Assembly (NCBI GenBank): GCA_004298725.1
Contig: SCQA01000294.1
Coordinates: 1-5,595 of the forward strand
DNA from: a bacterium
Lineage (GTDB): Bacteria > Desulfobacterota > GWC2-55-46
Reading direction: 5' to 3'
Length of the DNA: 5,595 nt
Under the pieces are notes generated by a model that saw only the letters and a program-made list of their open reading frames with translations, did no database searches and had not been told where the DNA came from. This document shows positions 1-5,595 of this stretch, piece after piece; the first letter of the stretch is position 1; every line of letters starts with the position of its first letter. Both the position numbers and the translations under genes were made by a program.

Positions 1-322
1 TTTTCATCAGTATCAGCGCAACACGTGCGCTGGTTGCTTCGTTGGTTCAAGTGCAATAAACTGCCACTTCCTTGTCATTTGGCAATTTATCGACCATGGC
101 GTTGATATCGGAAAAAGGAATCCGTATGTCGCCTTTTATCCGGCTTGAACTTCCGTTATAAGAACCCGGGGAGCGCGCGTCAATTATGATTACATCTTCG
201 CCGCGCACCATCTTAGCTTTCAGTTCCTCCGGAGATATCCTCTGAACTGACGACGGGTCAACGGCAAGCGCCGAACCGGCAAACACCAACATAACGGCCA
301 ACGTTAAAAAAAAGCTTTTCAT
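1..322 (-). CDS. Exported rhodanese-like protein, probable selenoprotein (C-terminus beyond left window edge)
   Basis: Seen: ATG at 322-320 follows a strong Shine-Dalgarno sequence. Residues 1-20 form a signal peptide (K2, hydrophobic core, A-L-A before V21), so the mature protein should be periplasmic or secreted. A single rhodanese domain follows: E-E-L-K at 32-35, V-I-I-I-D-A-R at 44-50, R-I-K-G-D-I-R-I-P at 61-69, then V-A-V-Y-C with Cys90. The frame reads TGA at codon 92 (47-49) and continues T-N-E-A-T-S-A-R-V-A-L-I-L-M-K to the window edge. Known: a rhodanese subgroup, including DedA-rhodanese fusions, carries Y-C-x-C followed by a P/T-N-E-A-T-S-A-R-V-A block, so the TGA replaces a Cys. 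Cys90 is the expected persulfide-forming residue. Inferred: codon 92 is selenocysteine, making a C-T-U motif. Substrate is unknown; thiosulfate or another persulfide donor is plausible. A nonsense-mutated gene is the alternative. Conventional callers would stop at 91 residues and lose the rest. Confidence 0.85.
14..32 (-). promoter_or_regulatory. Candidate bacterial SECIS hairpin
   Basis: On the transcript, CAGCGCA (32-26) pairs perfectly with TGCGCTG (20-14), giving a 7-bp stem with loop CGUGU (25-21). The stem begins 15 nt and the loop 22 nt after the UGA. This agrees with the general bacterial SECIS description as I recall it: loop roughly 16-37 nt from the UGA, a small apical loop, and a G among the first two loop bases (here the second). 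One more A-U pair (34/12) is possible past a mismatch. The hairpin is inside the coding sequence, over codons for T-S-A-R-V-A-L. It should recruit SelB with charged tRNA-Sec if the genome has that machinery. Confidence 0.68.
47..49 (-). other. In-frame TGA, probable selenocysteine codon
   Basis: The minus strand reads TAT TGC ACT TGA ACC AAC, that is Y-C-T-stop-T-N. Homology to the rhodanese family carries on past the stop in the same frame with no insertion or deletion, and relatives have Cys at exactly this place. UGA with a Cys-containing family and a hairpin just downstream are the three usual signs of a bacterial selenocysteine codon. Confidence 0.75.
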
Positions 323-329
323 CGCGATT

Positions 330-336
330 ACCTCCT
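330..336 (-). promoter_or_regulatory. Shine-Dalgarno of the rhodanese gene
   Basis: The minus strand reads AGGAGGT, seven bases before the ATG at 322. It is a near-ideal anti-16S match and fixes this start; the signal peptide beginning at the same codon agrees. Confidence 0.85.
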
Positions 337-390
337 CTTTACGCTAAACGTTAAAACAGAATTTCATGCCTCAATTAAGGTATACCACAG

Positions 391-419
391 CCAATAAACT
401 CTGCAAGCATTTTTATCAA
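391..419 (-). promoter_or_regulatory. Possible promoter of the rhodanese gene (weak)
   Basis: On the minus strand TTGATA (419-414) is 5/6 to the sigma-70 -35 box and is followed after 17 bases by TATTGG (396-391), a poor -10. A competing -10, TATACC (384-379), lies slightly downstream within the palindrome GGTATACC. Either would leave a leader of about 50-60 nt ending in the strong ribosome site. The choice cannot be settled by eye. Confidence 0.22.
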
Positions 420-426
420 TCCTACC

Positions 427-444
427 GCGCCGGCATACAGGCGC
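427..444. repeat. Short GC-rich inverted repeat in the divergent intergenic region
   Basis: GCGCC (427-431) and GGCGC (440-444) flank an 8-base spacer. Read on the plus strand the repeat is followed by TTTTCGCTTTTAT, so it looks like a small terminator just ahead of the pump gene. It could instead be an operator between the two divergent genes. Five base pairs is short, so chance is possible. Confidence 0.25.
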
Positions 445-461
445 TTTTCGCTTTTATAGGC

Positions 462-467
462 TATAAT
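462..467 (+). promoter_or_regulatory. TATAAT -10-like box just before the pump gene
   Basis: A perfect TATAAT lies 14 bases before the ATG at 482, but I see no -35 box at the right distance. If used, transcription would start near 474 and leave a leader of only about 7-8 nt. That matches the absence of any Shine-Dalgarno sequence before this ATG and would mean near-leaderless translation. Confidence 0.3.
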
Positions 468-481
468 TTATTCACAAACCT

Positions 482-3400
482 ATGGATATTTCAAAACTCA
501 TAAAAGCGGTCATTCTTGACGTAAAGTCAAAAAACCACGAGGCCGTTCTGAGAGACATGACTTCACGGCTTGTACCCTTGGCACATCTCTCCGAGGAGGC
601 AAAATCCTTTTGCGATTTAAGAGAGCATGAAAGCGCGGGAGGGCTTCTCGCTGGCTCCGGCTCGGCCATATTCCACTGCCTCTCTGAAGACGTAAAAGAC
701 ACGCTCGTTGCGATGGCAATATCAAAAAAAGGCGTGCCAACAACAACCGCAAAGGCCTCGGCAAGCGAAAGCATACGCATATTCTTCCTTATAATTTCCC
801 CTATAAAAGAAAGCGGCACCCACCTTGAAGCACTCTCACACCTTGAAGGCCTACTACTTGACAAAGTCTTTCATCACGCCGCGCTTATCGCAAAAACCGC
901 CGAAGAAGCAATAACAGCCGTTAGAAGGGCCCTGCACACGTCAAAGCCCATGCACATGCCCCTCGGTAAGGACGAAGTTCTAAAAGAACTCGGCACTACA
1001 GAAGCCGGCCTTAGCGAGCAGGAAGCCTCCAAACGCCTTGCCCTCACAGGCCCCAATACCATTAAAAAAGCGGCAAAAAGCACCCTGCTAAAGGATTTTT
1101 TTCATAACCTTTTTTTCAACCTTTTCGCGGTGCTGTTATGGGCCGGAGGCGCGCTGTCGTTTGCATCCGGTATGCCGGAACTCGGCTGGGCGATATTTCT
1201 TGTCATTATAATCAACGCTTCGTTCAGCTTCTGGCAGGAATACAAAGCCGAGATGGCCGTTGAAGCGCTCAAAAAGCTTTTGCCAAGAAAAGTCCGCGTA
1301 ATTCGCGGCGACTCTGAAAAAGAAGTTGACGCAAACACCCTTGTGCCTGGCGACCTTATAATACTTGGCGAAGGTAAAAGCATACCGGCTGACGGCAGGC
1401 TTATAGAAGCGGACAATATGCGCGTTGACAATTCGGCCCTCACCGGCGAGAGCAGGCCGGTATATAAAATATCCGAACCGCTGATTGACGGCAAAGGCTT
1501 TATCTGGACTGAAATACCGAACCTCGTCTTCGCGGGCACGTCCGTGGTTTCAGGAGCCGGACGCATGGTGGTTACGGCAACCGGCATGGACACTGAAATC
1601 GGCAAGGTGGCATACCTTACGCAAACGATAAAACCGGAGCTTAGCCCTCTTCAAAAGGAAATGGCCCGCATAACAAAAACTGTAACTTTTATCGCGGTTG
1701 CGCTTGGGGCATTCTTTTTTCTTCTGGGGCGCTCCGTTGCAGGCCTTACCTTCGCGGAAAGTTTCATATTCGCCATAGGCATTATAGTGGCGAACGTTCC
1801 AGAGGGGCTTCTGCCGACTGTATCTCTCTCGCTTGCCATGGGCGTACAGCGCATGGCCGGCAAAAACGCCATAGTAAAAAAACTTTCGGCCGTTGAGACG
1901 CTCGGTAGCGCCACTGTAATATGCACCGATAAAACCGGCACGCTTACAACCAACCAAATGTGCGCTACAGGGATATTCGTAAATAACATTGAAGTTGAAG
2001 TGACCGGAAGCGGTTACGCCCCTGACGGCGGTTTTTTCATAAGCGGAAAACGCCTTGGAACTGACGCGCTTGAAACAAACGGCCTTATTGAACTCTTAAC
2101 CGCGGCCTCGCTTTGCAACAACGCGAGCCTTCACGCGCCCGAAAACACAACAGAATCGTGGAGCGTAACCGGCGACCCGACCGAAGGCGCTCTGCTTACC
2201 GCCGCCCAAAAAGCCGGGCTTTTGCCGGAAGTCCTAAGGCAAACACACCAGCGCATAGCCCACTTTCCTTTCGAGCGCGTGCGAAAACGCATGAGCCTGA
2301 TTTGCGAAACTAACGGCAAAGCCGTCTCATACGTTAAAGGCGCGCCAAAAGAAACCATTGCCCTCTGTTCAAACATCTTTGCCAACGGCCGTAGCAAAAC
2401 ACTAACCGAGGAGGAAATAACCGGCATACTGAAAGAGAACGACCTCATGGCCGGGCGCGGCCTTCGGGTGCTCGCCGTCGCGTCAAAGCCGCTTGAAAGG
2501 AAAGAAACATACGCCATGGAAGACGCTGAAAGCGGCCTTACGCTAATCGGCCTTATAGCCATGATAGACCCGCCAAGGCCGGAGGTAAAAGACGCCGTTA
2601 CTGCGTGCAAGAAGGCTGGCATAAAGATAGTGGTGGCTACAGGGGACTACGGCCTTACGGCAAAGGCCATCGCAAATAAAATCGGCCTTGACAGCAATGC
2701 CCCGCTTATTACGGGCGAGGAATTAAACGGGTTGAGCGACACGGCCCTTAAAGAGATACTGAAAAAAGACTCCGTGATATTCGCCCGCGTCGCGCCAAAG
2801 GACAAACTGCGCGTGGTAACGATGCTTCAGGAAAACAACGAGGTGGTCGCCGTTACCGGCGACGGCGTAAACGACGCGCCCGCGCTGAAAAAAGCCGACA
2901 TCGGCATAGCCATGGGCATGAGGGGAAGCGACGTCGCCAAAGAAGCCGCGGAAATAATCCTCGCGGACGACAACTTCGCCACCATCGTTGACGCGATAAA
3001 AGAAGGACGCGCGGTGTATTCCAACATCAAAAAATTCGTAACCTACATATTCGCAAGCAACATACCTGAAATTGTGCCGTTTATCGCGTTTGTGATATTT
3101 AAGATCCCTCTGCCGCTTACCGTTATGCAGATACTCGCCGTTGACCTCGGCACGGACGTGTTTCCGGCGCTCGGGCTTGGCGTCGAACCGCCGGAAAAGG
3201 GCATAATGGAAGCGCCTCCAAGGCCAAAAAACCAGAGGCTTCTTGATTTCAAAACGCTGGCGCGGGCGTACCTCTTTCTGGGCCCCATTGAAGCGGCGCT
3301 CTGCCTTGCCGGCTTTTTCCTTGCGTATCGGTTTCACGGCTGGTCATGGGGAGAGGCAATGGCGGGTAGCGGCCCGGTTTACGCCGTTGCCACTACCATG

Positions 3401-3688
3401 ACCTTCGCGGGCATAGTGGCCGCGCAGGTAGGCAACGTCTTTGCGTGTAGAACAGAAAAACAGTCCGTCTTCAACAAAGGGCTTTTAAGCAACCGCTTCG
3501 TGCTATTTGGCATAGGCATTGAACTGCTTCTTCTTGTTGTCCTCATATATACGCCTAAACTTGCCGGCGTCTTTGGTTTTGCCGCGCTCACTGTAAAAGA
3601 CTGGCTCGTTCTTTTAACCTTTCCGGCTGTAATGCTTCTGTCTTCTGAAATTAGAAAAGCATTGCTAAGACGAAAAACCGCGCGTTGA
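482..3688 (+). CDS. P2C-type cation-transporting P-type ATPase with N-terminal PTS EIIA type-2 domain
   Basis: Predicted inner-membrane pump driven by ATP, most like the Na+,K+-ATPase alpha subunit. Residues 1-150 are an EIIA type-2 (fructose/mannitol/Ntr) domain: R47-E48, then A-I-F-H with His65 at the phosphorylation site, and H114-L in the second His position. Residues 160-228 are the cation-ATPase N-terminal domain. Actuator T-G-E-S is at 321-324; M4 has V-A-N-V-P-E-G-L-L (E441); phosphorylated Asp483 is in D-K-T-G-T-L-T; the nucleotide domain has K619-G-A-P; hinge motifs are T720-G-D and T792-G-D-G-V-N-D. M5 has Y855 and S859-N-I-P-E863; M6 has D888-L-G-T-D892. These match the cation-site residues of Na+,K+-ATPase and separate it from Ca2+ pumps. 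About ten membrane spans. M8 keeps Gln982 but has Asn985 where the animal enzyme has Asp926 (alignment from memory). No beta-subunit gene is visible. The ATG fits the usual EIIA start but lacks a Shine-Dalgarno. Ion specificity is inferred: Na+ export and/or K+ import. Confidence 0.93.
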   Translation: MDISKLIKAVILDVKSKNHEAVLRDMTSRLVPLAHLSEEAKSFCDLREHESAGGLLAGSGSAIFHCLSEDVKDTLVAMAISKKGVPTTTAKASASESIRIFFLIISPIKESGTHLEALSHLEGLLLDKVFHHAALIAKTAEEAITAVRRALHTSKPMHMPLGKDEVLKELGTTEAGLSEQEASKRLALTGPNTIKKAAKSTLLKDFFHNLFFNLFAVLLWAGGALSFASGMPELGWAIFLVIIINASFSFWQEYKAEMAVEALKKLLPRKVRVIRGDSEKEVDANTLVPGDLIILGEGKSIPADGRLIEADNMRVDNSALTGESRPVYKISEPLIDGKGFIWTEIPNLVFAGTSVVSGAGRMVVTATGMDTEIGKVAYLTQTIKPELSPLQKEMARITKTVTFIAVALGAFFFLLGRSVAGLTFAESFIFAIGIIVANVPEGLLPTVSLSLAMGVQRMAGKNAIVKKLSAVETLGSATVICTDKTGTLTTNQMCATGIFVNNIEVEVTGSGYAPDGGFFISGKRLGTDALETNGLIELLTAASLCNNASLHAPENTTESWSVTGDPTEGALLTAAQKAGLLPEVLRQTHQRIAHFPFERVRKRMSLICETNGKAVSYVKGAPKETIALCSNIFANGRSKTLTEEEITGILKENDLMAGRGLRVLAVASKPLERKETYAMEDAESGLTLIGLIAMIDPPRPEVKDAVTACKKAGIKIVVATGDYGLTAKAIANKIGLDSNAPLITGEELNGLSDTALKEILKKDSVIFARVAPKDKLRVVTMLQENNEVVAVTGDGVNDAPALKKADIGIAMGMRGSDVAKEAAEIILADDNFATIVDAIKEGRAVYSNIKKFVTYIFASNIPEIVPFIAFVIFKIPLPLTVMQILAVDLGTDVFPALGLGVEPPEKGIMEAPPRPKNQRLLDFKTLARAYLFLGPIEAALCLAGFFLAYRFHGWSWGEAMAGSGPVYAVATTMTFAGIVAAQVGNVFACRTEKQSVFNKGLLSNRFVLFGIGIELLLLVVLIYTPKLAGVFGFAALTVKDWLVLLTFPAVMLLSSEIRKALLRRKTAR

Positions 3689-3690
3689 AA

Positions 3691-3725
3691 GTTCAAGGGT
3701 TTCATAGTTTAAAAAATTCTTGAAC
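3691..3725 (+). terminator. Imperfect hairpin after the pump gene, possible terminator
   Basis: GTTCAAG (3691-3697) pairs with CTTGAAC (3719-3725). The stem can extend through two G-U and three A-U pairs to a loop at about 3703-3713. It starts two bases after the TGA of the pump gene. It is followed by GCGCCTTTACC and not by a real T tract, so it is a weak intrinsic terminator at best; it may act as an mRNA 3'-end stabiliser. Confidence 0.35.
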
Positions 3726-3740
3726 GCGCCTTTACCATTA

Positions 3741-3770
3741 TTGTAAAATTGTAAAGAGTTGGAATATGAC
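3741..3770 (+). promoter_or_regulatory. Possible promoter of the tusA-like gene (weak)
   Basis: TTGTAA (3741-3746) and TATGAC (3765-3770) are each 4/6 to sigma-70 boxes with 18 bases between them. The 114-bp gap and the hairpin upstream make an own promoter plausible, but read-through from the pump gene is equally possible. Confidence 0.2.
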
Positions 3771-3790
3771 GGAAGTGAATTTCTTTATTT

Positions 3791-3795
3791 AGGAG
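3791..3795 (+). promoter_or_regulatory. Shine-Dalgarno that selects the GTG start of the tusA-like gene
   Basis: AGGAG ends seven bases before GTG at 3803-3805. No in-frame ATG lies nearby at a comparable distance, so this site decides the GTG start. Confidence 0.75.
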
Positions 3796-3802
3796 TTGGA
3801 TA

Positions 3803-4042
3803 GTGGAAACATTCACAGTTGACAAAACACTTGACGCAAGGGGGCTTTCCTGTCCCATGCCTTCGGTAAAAACAGCCTTGGCACTGGAGAGCATGAAAGC
3901 TGACGAAATTATAGAAGTGCTAACGGACGATCCCGTATCCAAAAGAGATCTTCCCGTGTGGGCCGAGAGCACCGGCAACAAGCTTCTGGCCATTAAAGAT
4001 GAGGAAAGAACAATAAAAATATACTTGAGAAAAGGCGCCTGA
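3803..4042 (+). CDS. TusA/SirA-family sulfur-carrier protein
   Basis: A complete 79-residue protein, normal length for the family, starting at GTG and ending at TGA. Seen: L-D-A-R-G-L-S-C-P-M-P-S-V-K at 10-23 is the family signature with Cys17 as the sulfur-carrying residue. The rest (E-I-I-E-V-L-T-D-D-P at about 36-45, and a hydrophilic C-terminal strand K-I-Y-L-R-K) fits the two-layer alpha/beta fold. Known: members accept persulfide sulfur from a cysteine desulfurase or rhodanese and hand it on in tRNA thiolation, molybdenum cofactor synthesis or sulfur oxidation. This copy has C-P-M-P, not the C-P-E-P of E. coli TusA. Stand-alone paralogues of this kind often have no assigned pathway, so no gene symbol is given. 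No signal peptide, so cytoplasmic. It lies 114 bp after the pump gene and converges on the next gene. Another rhodanese-family gene is at the other end of the window, but that one is exported. Confidence 0.88.
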   Translation: METFTVDKTLDARGLSCPMPSVKTALALESMKADEIIEVLTDDPVSKRDLPVWAESTGNKLLAIKDEERTIKIYLRKGA

Positions 4043-4059
4043 CGTCAAAGGTCAGAGCC

Positions 4060-4074
4060 GTGGGCATCGCCCAC
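4060..4074. repeat. Perfect short hairpin between convergent genes
   Basis: GTGGGC (4060-4065) and GCCCAC (4069-4074) form a 6-bp GC-rich stem with a 3-base loop, 17 bases after the tusA-like stop. Neither strand has a T tract after it, so it is not a standard intrinsic terminator, although its position between convergent genes suggests a 3'-end role. Confidence 0.4.
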
Positions 4075-4162
4075 CAAAATATCTACCCTCTTCTGTAAAT
4101 AACGGGTTATGCCCGCCATGCGGAACTACTTGGCTGTAATCACCAATGCCATTCAAGGCAAC

Positions 4163-5595
4163 TTATTCCGTTCTTGGCCTTGATTTACTGGCCACGTCCA
4201 CGATGACGTCAAGCTTCTCCTTGATTTCCACGTCTATGCTTTCATTCGGCACCAAACCAGCAAGAATGTGATACTCGGATTTTCGCAATTGAAGCGGAAG
4301 GTTGAGTTTCTCAAAGAACTTCTTGAATAACGGATCAAGAAACTCGTCGCTCGCCTTGATATCGGAAGACCATGGGTCGGGCTTGTTAAGGGTTTTTAGC
4401 GCCATGGTCACTTCTTCAATTGAGTCTGCCATCACCTTCTTTCGATATTCGCAATCTTCTCTTCCGAACAGATTATCCGGCAAGTCATGCTTGGCATAGG
4501 CAAGTAGAACCTCTTTCATGCAGAAATAGTTTTCAATCTCCCTACGGTTCCACATTATTTCAGTGAGCGAGTCGTTAGTTTGTAAATTTTTATCAAGTCG
4601 GTCAAAAATTGCTATACCCACAAGATCTTTCTTGGCCTCTCGCAACCCGTGAAAATGCTCACGCGCTCTATTAGGCAGGTTGGTCTCGACATACTTCACA
4701 AACGGCCGATCAAGAAGCTGTTTCGCTTGGTGCCCTAGTAATTCGGCAAATTTCTGTAGAATGGCAAGGTCGGTGGCATTTTCCAAATATAACACCCAGC
4801 CGATTTCTTCCGCTTGATAGTATTGGTCAAAGCCAATATCTCGCAGAGCTTTCAATACATGGGAACCACGATCTTCAATAGGATGGGGCTTACCAACAAA
4901 AGCAATTACAATATCTCTCGCAACGGCCTCGTTGAGTATCACTTCGGAATGACTGGCCGCTATGATCTGCGAACCTTGTTGTTCGGCGACACGAATCATG
5001 AGATTGTATGTTTCGCGCTGGCGCAAAATCTCTAAGTGGGCATCCGGCTCATCTAAGAGTAACACCGCCCCGGGATTGGCGTAAAGGTGGGCAAGTAAGA
5101 GTAGCGTTTGTTGCAATCCTCGCCCCGACGAAGAAAGGTCGAGCTTATTCTTTAGCTCGTCCTTGTAGGCCATAGTAATTTCACTGCGCTCAGCGATATA
5201 TTGCGGCGGCAAAAGCTCCACACCAAATAAAACATTGATGTGCTTTACCAAACTATCCCAATCCTCTTTCTTTTGATAGATTTGGAAACAGAGGTTGCGC
5301 AGGACTTGGGCAGTTTGCCCTTGGCCTATAAGTACGCCGATTTCACCCTGTTGCTTAACAAACTCCCTGTCCGCCAAACCAGACATTGGAGGGAGGAAAG
5401 CGACACGCGCACCCCCCATTTCATCTGGGACGGGCATACGCGCAGGCCCATTGCCGACGCGCAAAGGCCGACAATAAAAAGATTCCTCATTATTGTAGTC
5501 AAATTCTAGTCCGCATGACCATGCCTTGTTATTCGTGACGCCTTCTACGATAATCTCGACCCGCACATTCTGAGTTTTAGTGGACGACTTACCAC
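4163..5595 (-). CDS. OLD-like ATPase with C-terminal TOPRIM-like region (N-terminus beyond right window edge)
   Basis: The frame is open to the window edge and ends at TAA (4165-4163). Numbers here count from the GTG codon at 5566, which is probably not the start: the nine codons before it read G-K-S-S-T-K-T-Q-N, the end of a Walker A P-loop, so about 30-40 N-terminal residues are missing. Seen: an ABC-type signature L-S-S-S-G-R-G-L-Q-Q (144-153), Walker B V-L-L-L-D-E-P-D-A-H-L (168-178) and a switch histidine in A-S-H-S (204-207). A TOPRIM-like part follows: L-Y-L-E-N-A-T-D (259-266, E262), I-F-D-R-L-D (320-325) and W-N-R-R-E-I-E-N-Y-F (339-348). Known: this order, an ABC ATPase then TOPRIM, is that of OLD-family nucleases, which act on DNA and are frequent in phage defence (OLD, GajA) and accessory regions. 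Nuclease activity is inferred; the acidic residues fit but spacing is family-specific. No partner gene (helicase, reverse transcriptase) is in view on the 3' side. Confidence 0.8.
   Translation of the reverse strand, partial: GKSSTKTQNVRVEIIVEGVTNNKAWSCGLEFDYNNEESFYCRPLRVGNGPARMPVPDEMGGARVAFLPPMSGLADREFVKQQGEIGVLIGQGQTAQVLRNLCFQIYQKKEDWDSLVKHINVLFGVELLPPQYIAERSEITMAYKDELKNKLDLSSSGRGLQQTLLLLAHLYANPGAVLLLDEPDAHLEILRQRETYNLMIRVAEQQGSQIIAASHSEVILNEAVARDIVIAFVGKPHPIEDRGSHVLKALRDIGFDQYYQAEEIGWVLYLENATDLAILQKFAELLGHQAKQLLDRPFVKYVETNLPNRAREHFHGLREAKKDLVGIAIFDRLDKNLQTNDSLTEIMWNRREIENYFCMKEVLLAYAKHDLPDNLFGREDCEYRKKVMADSIEEVTMALKTLNKPDPWSSDIKASDEFLDPLFKKFFEKLNLPLQLRKSEYHILAGLVPNESIDVEIKEKLDVIVDVASKSRPRTE

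Noticed and set aside
1..49. Frameshift or ordinary nonsense pseudogene explanation
   Set aside because: No frame change is needed: homology resumes at the very next codon. The stop is UGA at a family Cys position and is followed by a hairpin. It remains the alternative, but the less likely one.
47..322. Treating the rhodanese as a complete 91-residue protein
   Set aside because: It would end one residue after the catalytic Cys90 and lack the second half of the domain, while the missing half continues in the same frame after the TGA.
323..481. Small gene or RNA in the divergent intergenic region
   Set aside because: No supported open frame with a ribosome site and no recognisable riboswitch or tRNA; the 159 bases are adequately explained by promoters and leaders.
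2723..3337. Long minus-strand open frame inside the pump gene
   Set aside because: Its translation is rich in R, H, F and Y with no recognisable domain, and it lies opposite the highly conserved hinge, M5 and M6 coding region; it is an antisense shadow, as are the other open frames opposite 482-3688.
3803..4042. A second selenoprotein in the TusA-like gene
   Set aside because: Its active-site codon is TGT (Cys17), followed by C-P-M-P, and there is no in-frame TGA.
4043..4162. Attachment site or mobile-element end between the tusA-like and OLD-like genes
   Set aside because: I found no tRNA fragment, direct repeat or terminal inverted repeat, only short hairpins.
5240..5509. Plus-strand open frame of 89 codons near the right edge
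   Set aside because: It lies opposite the OLD-like ATPase coding sequence, which has clear motifs; no ribosome site or domain supports it.

Overview
The window carries four genes of a bacterial chromosome in two divergent/convergent pairs. The combination of an exported rhodanese with an apparent selenocysteine codon, a Na+,K+-ATPase-like P2C pump and a TusA-family protein fits an uncultured-type, probably anaerobic or sulfur-active bacterium (Desulfobacterota/Nitrospirota-like lineages would fit). That placement is inference; no taxonomic marker is present.

Layout. (1) Positions 1-322, minus strand, running off the left edge: a secreted rhodanese-like protein. Its frame meets a TGA directly after Tyr-Cys-Thr, then continues in the same frame with the conserved T-N-E-A-T-S-A-R-V-A block of this rhodanese subgroup. 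The TGA sits where relatives have a Cys (Y-C-x-C), and a perfect 7-bp stem with a 5-nt loop follows 14 nt downstream, as expected of a bacterial SECIS element. I read it as a selenoprotein, not a broken gene. (2) Positions 323-481: divergent intergenic region with weak promoter-like elements and a small GC-rich inverted repeat. (3) Positions 482-3688, plus: a 1068-residue P-type ATPase of the P2C (Na+,K+-ATPase alpha-like) class with a PTS EIIA type-2 domain fused at its N terminus. Both active-site histidines of the EIIA domain appear to be kept. (4) Positions 3689-3802: 114-bp gap with an imperfect hairpin. (5) Positions 3803-4042, plus: a TusA/SirA-family sulfur carrier with a GTG start and a good Shine-Dalgarno sequence. 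(6) Positions 4043-4162: gap with small GC hairpins between convergent genes. (7) Positions 4163-5595, minus, running off the right edge: an OLD-like ABC/AAA ATPase with a C-terminal TOPRIM-like region. Its Walker A lysine lies in the last bases of the window, so the true start is outside.

How the genes may work together. The rhodanese and TusA both belong to persulfide chemistry, but one is predicted to be exported and the other cytoplasmic, so direct transfer between them is not expected. The pump probably handles Na+/K+ homeostasis. Its EIIA domain suggests control by a phosphotransfer chain, recalling the known role of EIIA-Ntr in potassium transport in enterobacteria. The OLD-like gene is unrelated by function and is most likely an accessory, possibly defensive, gene.
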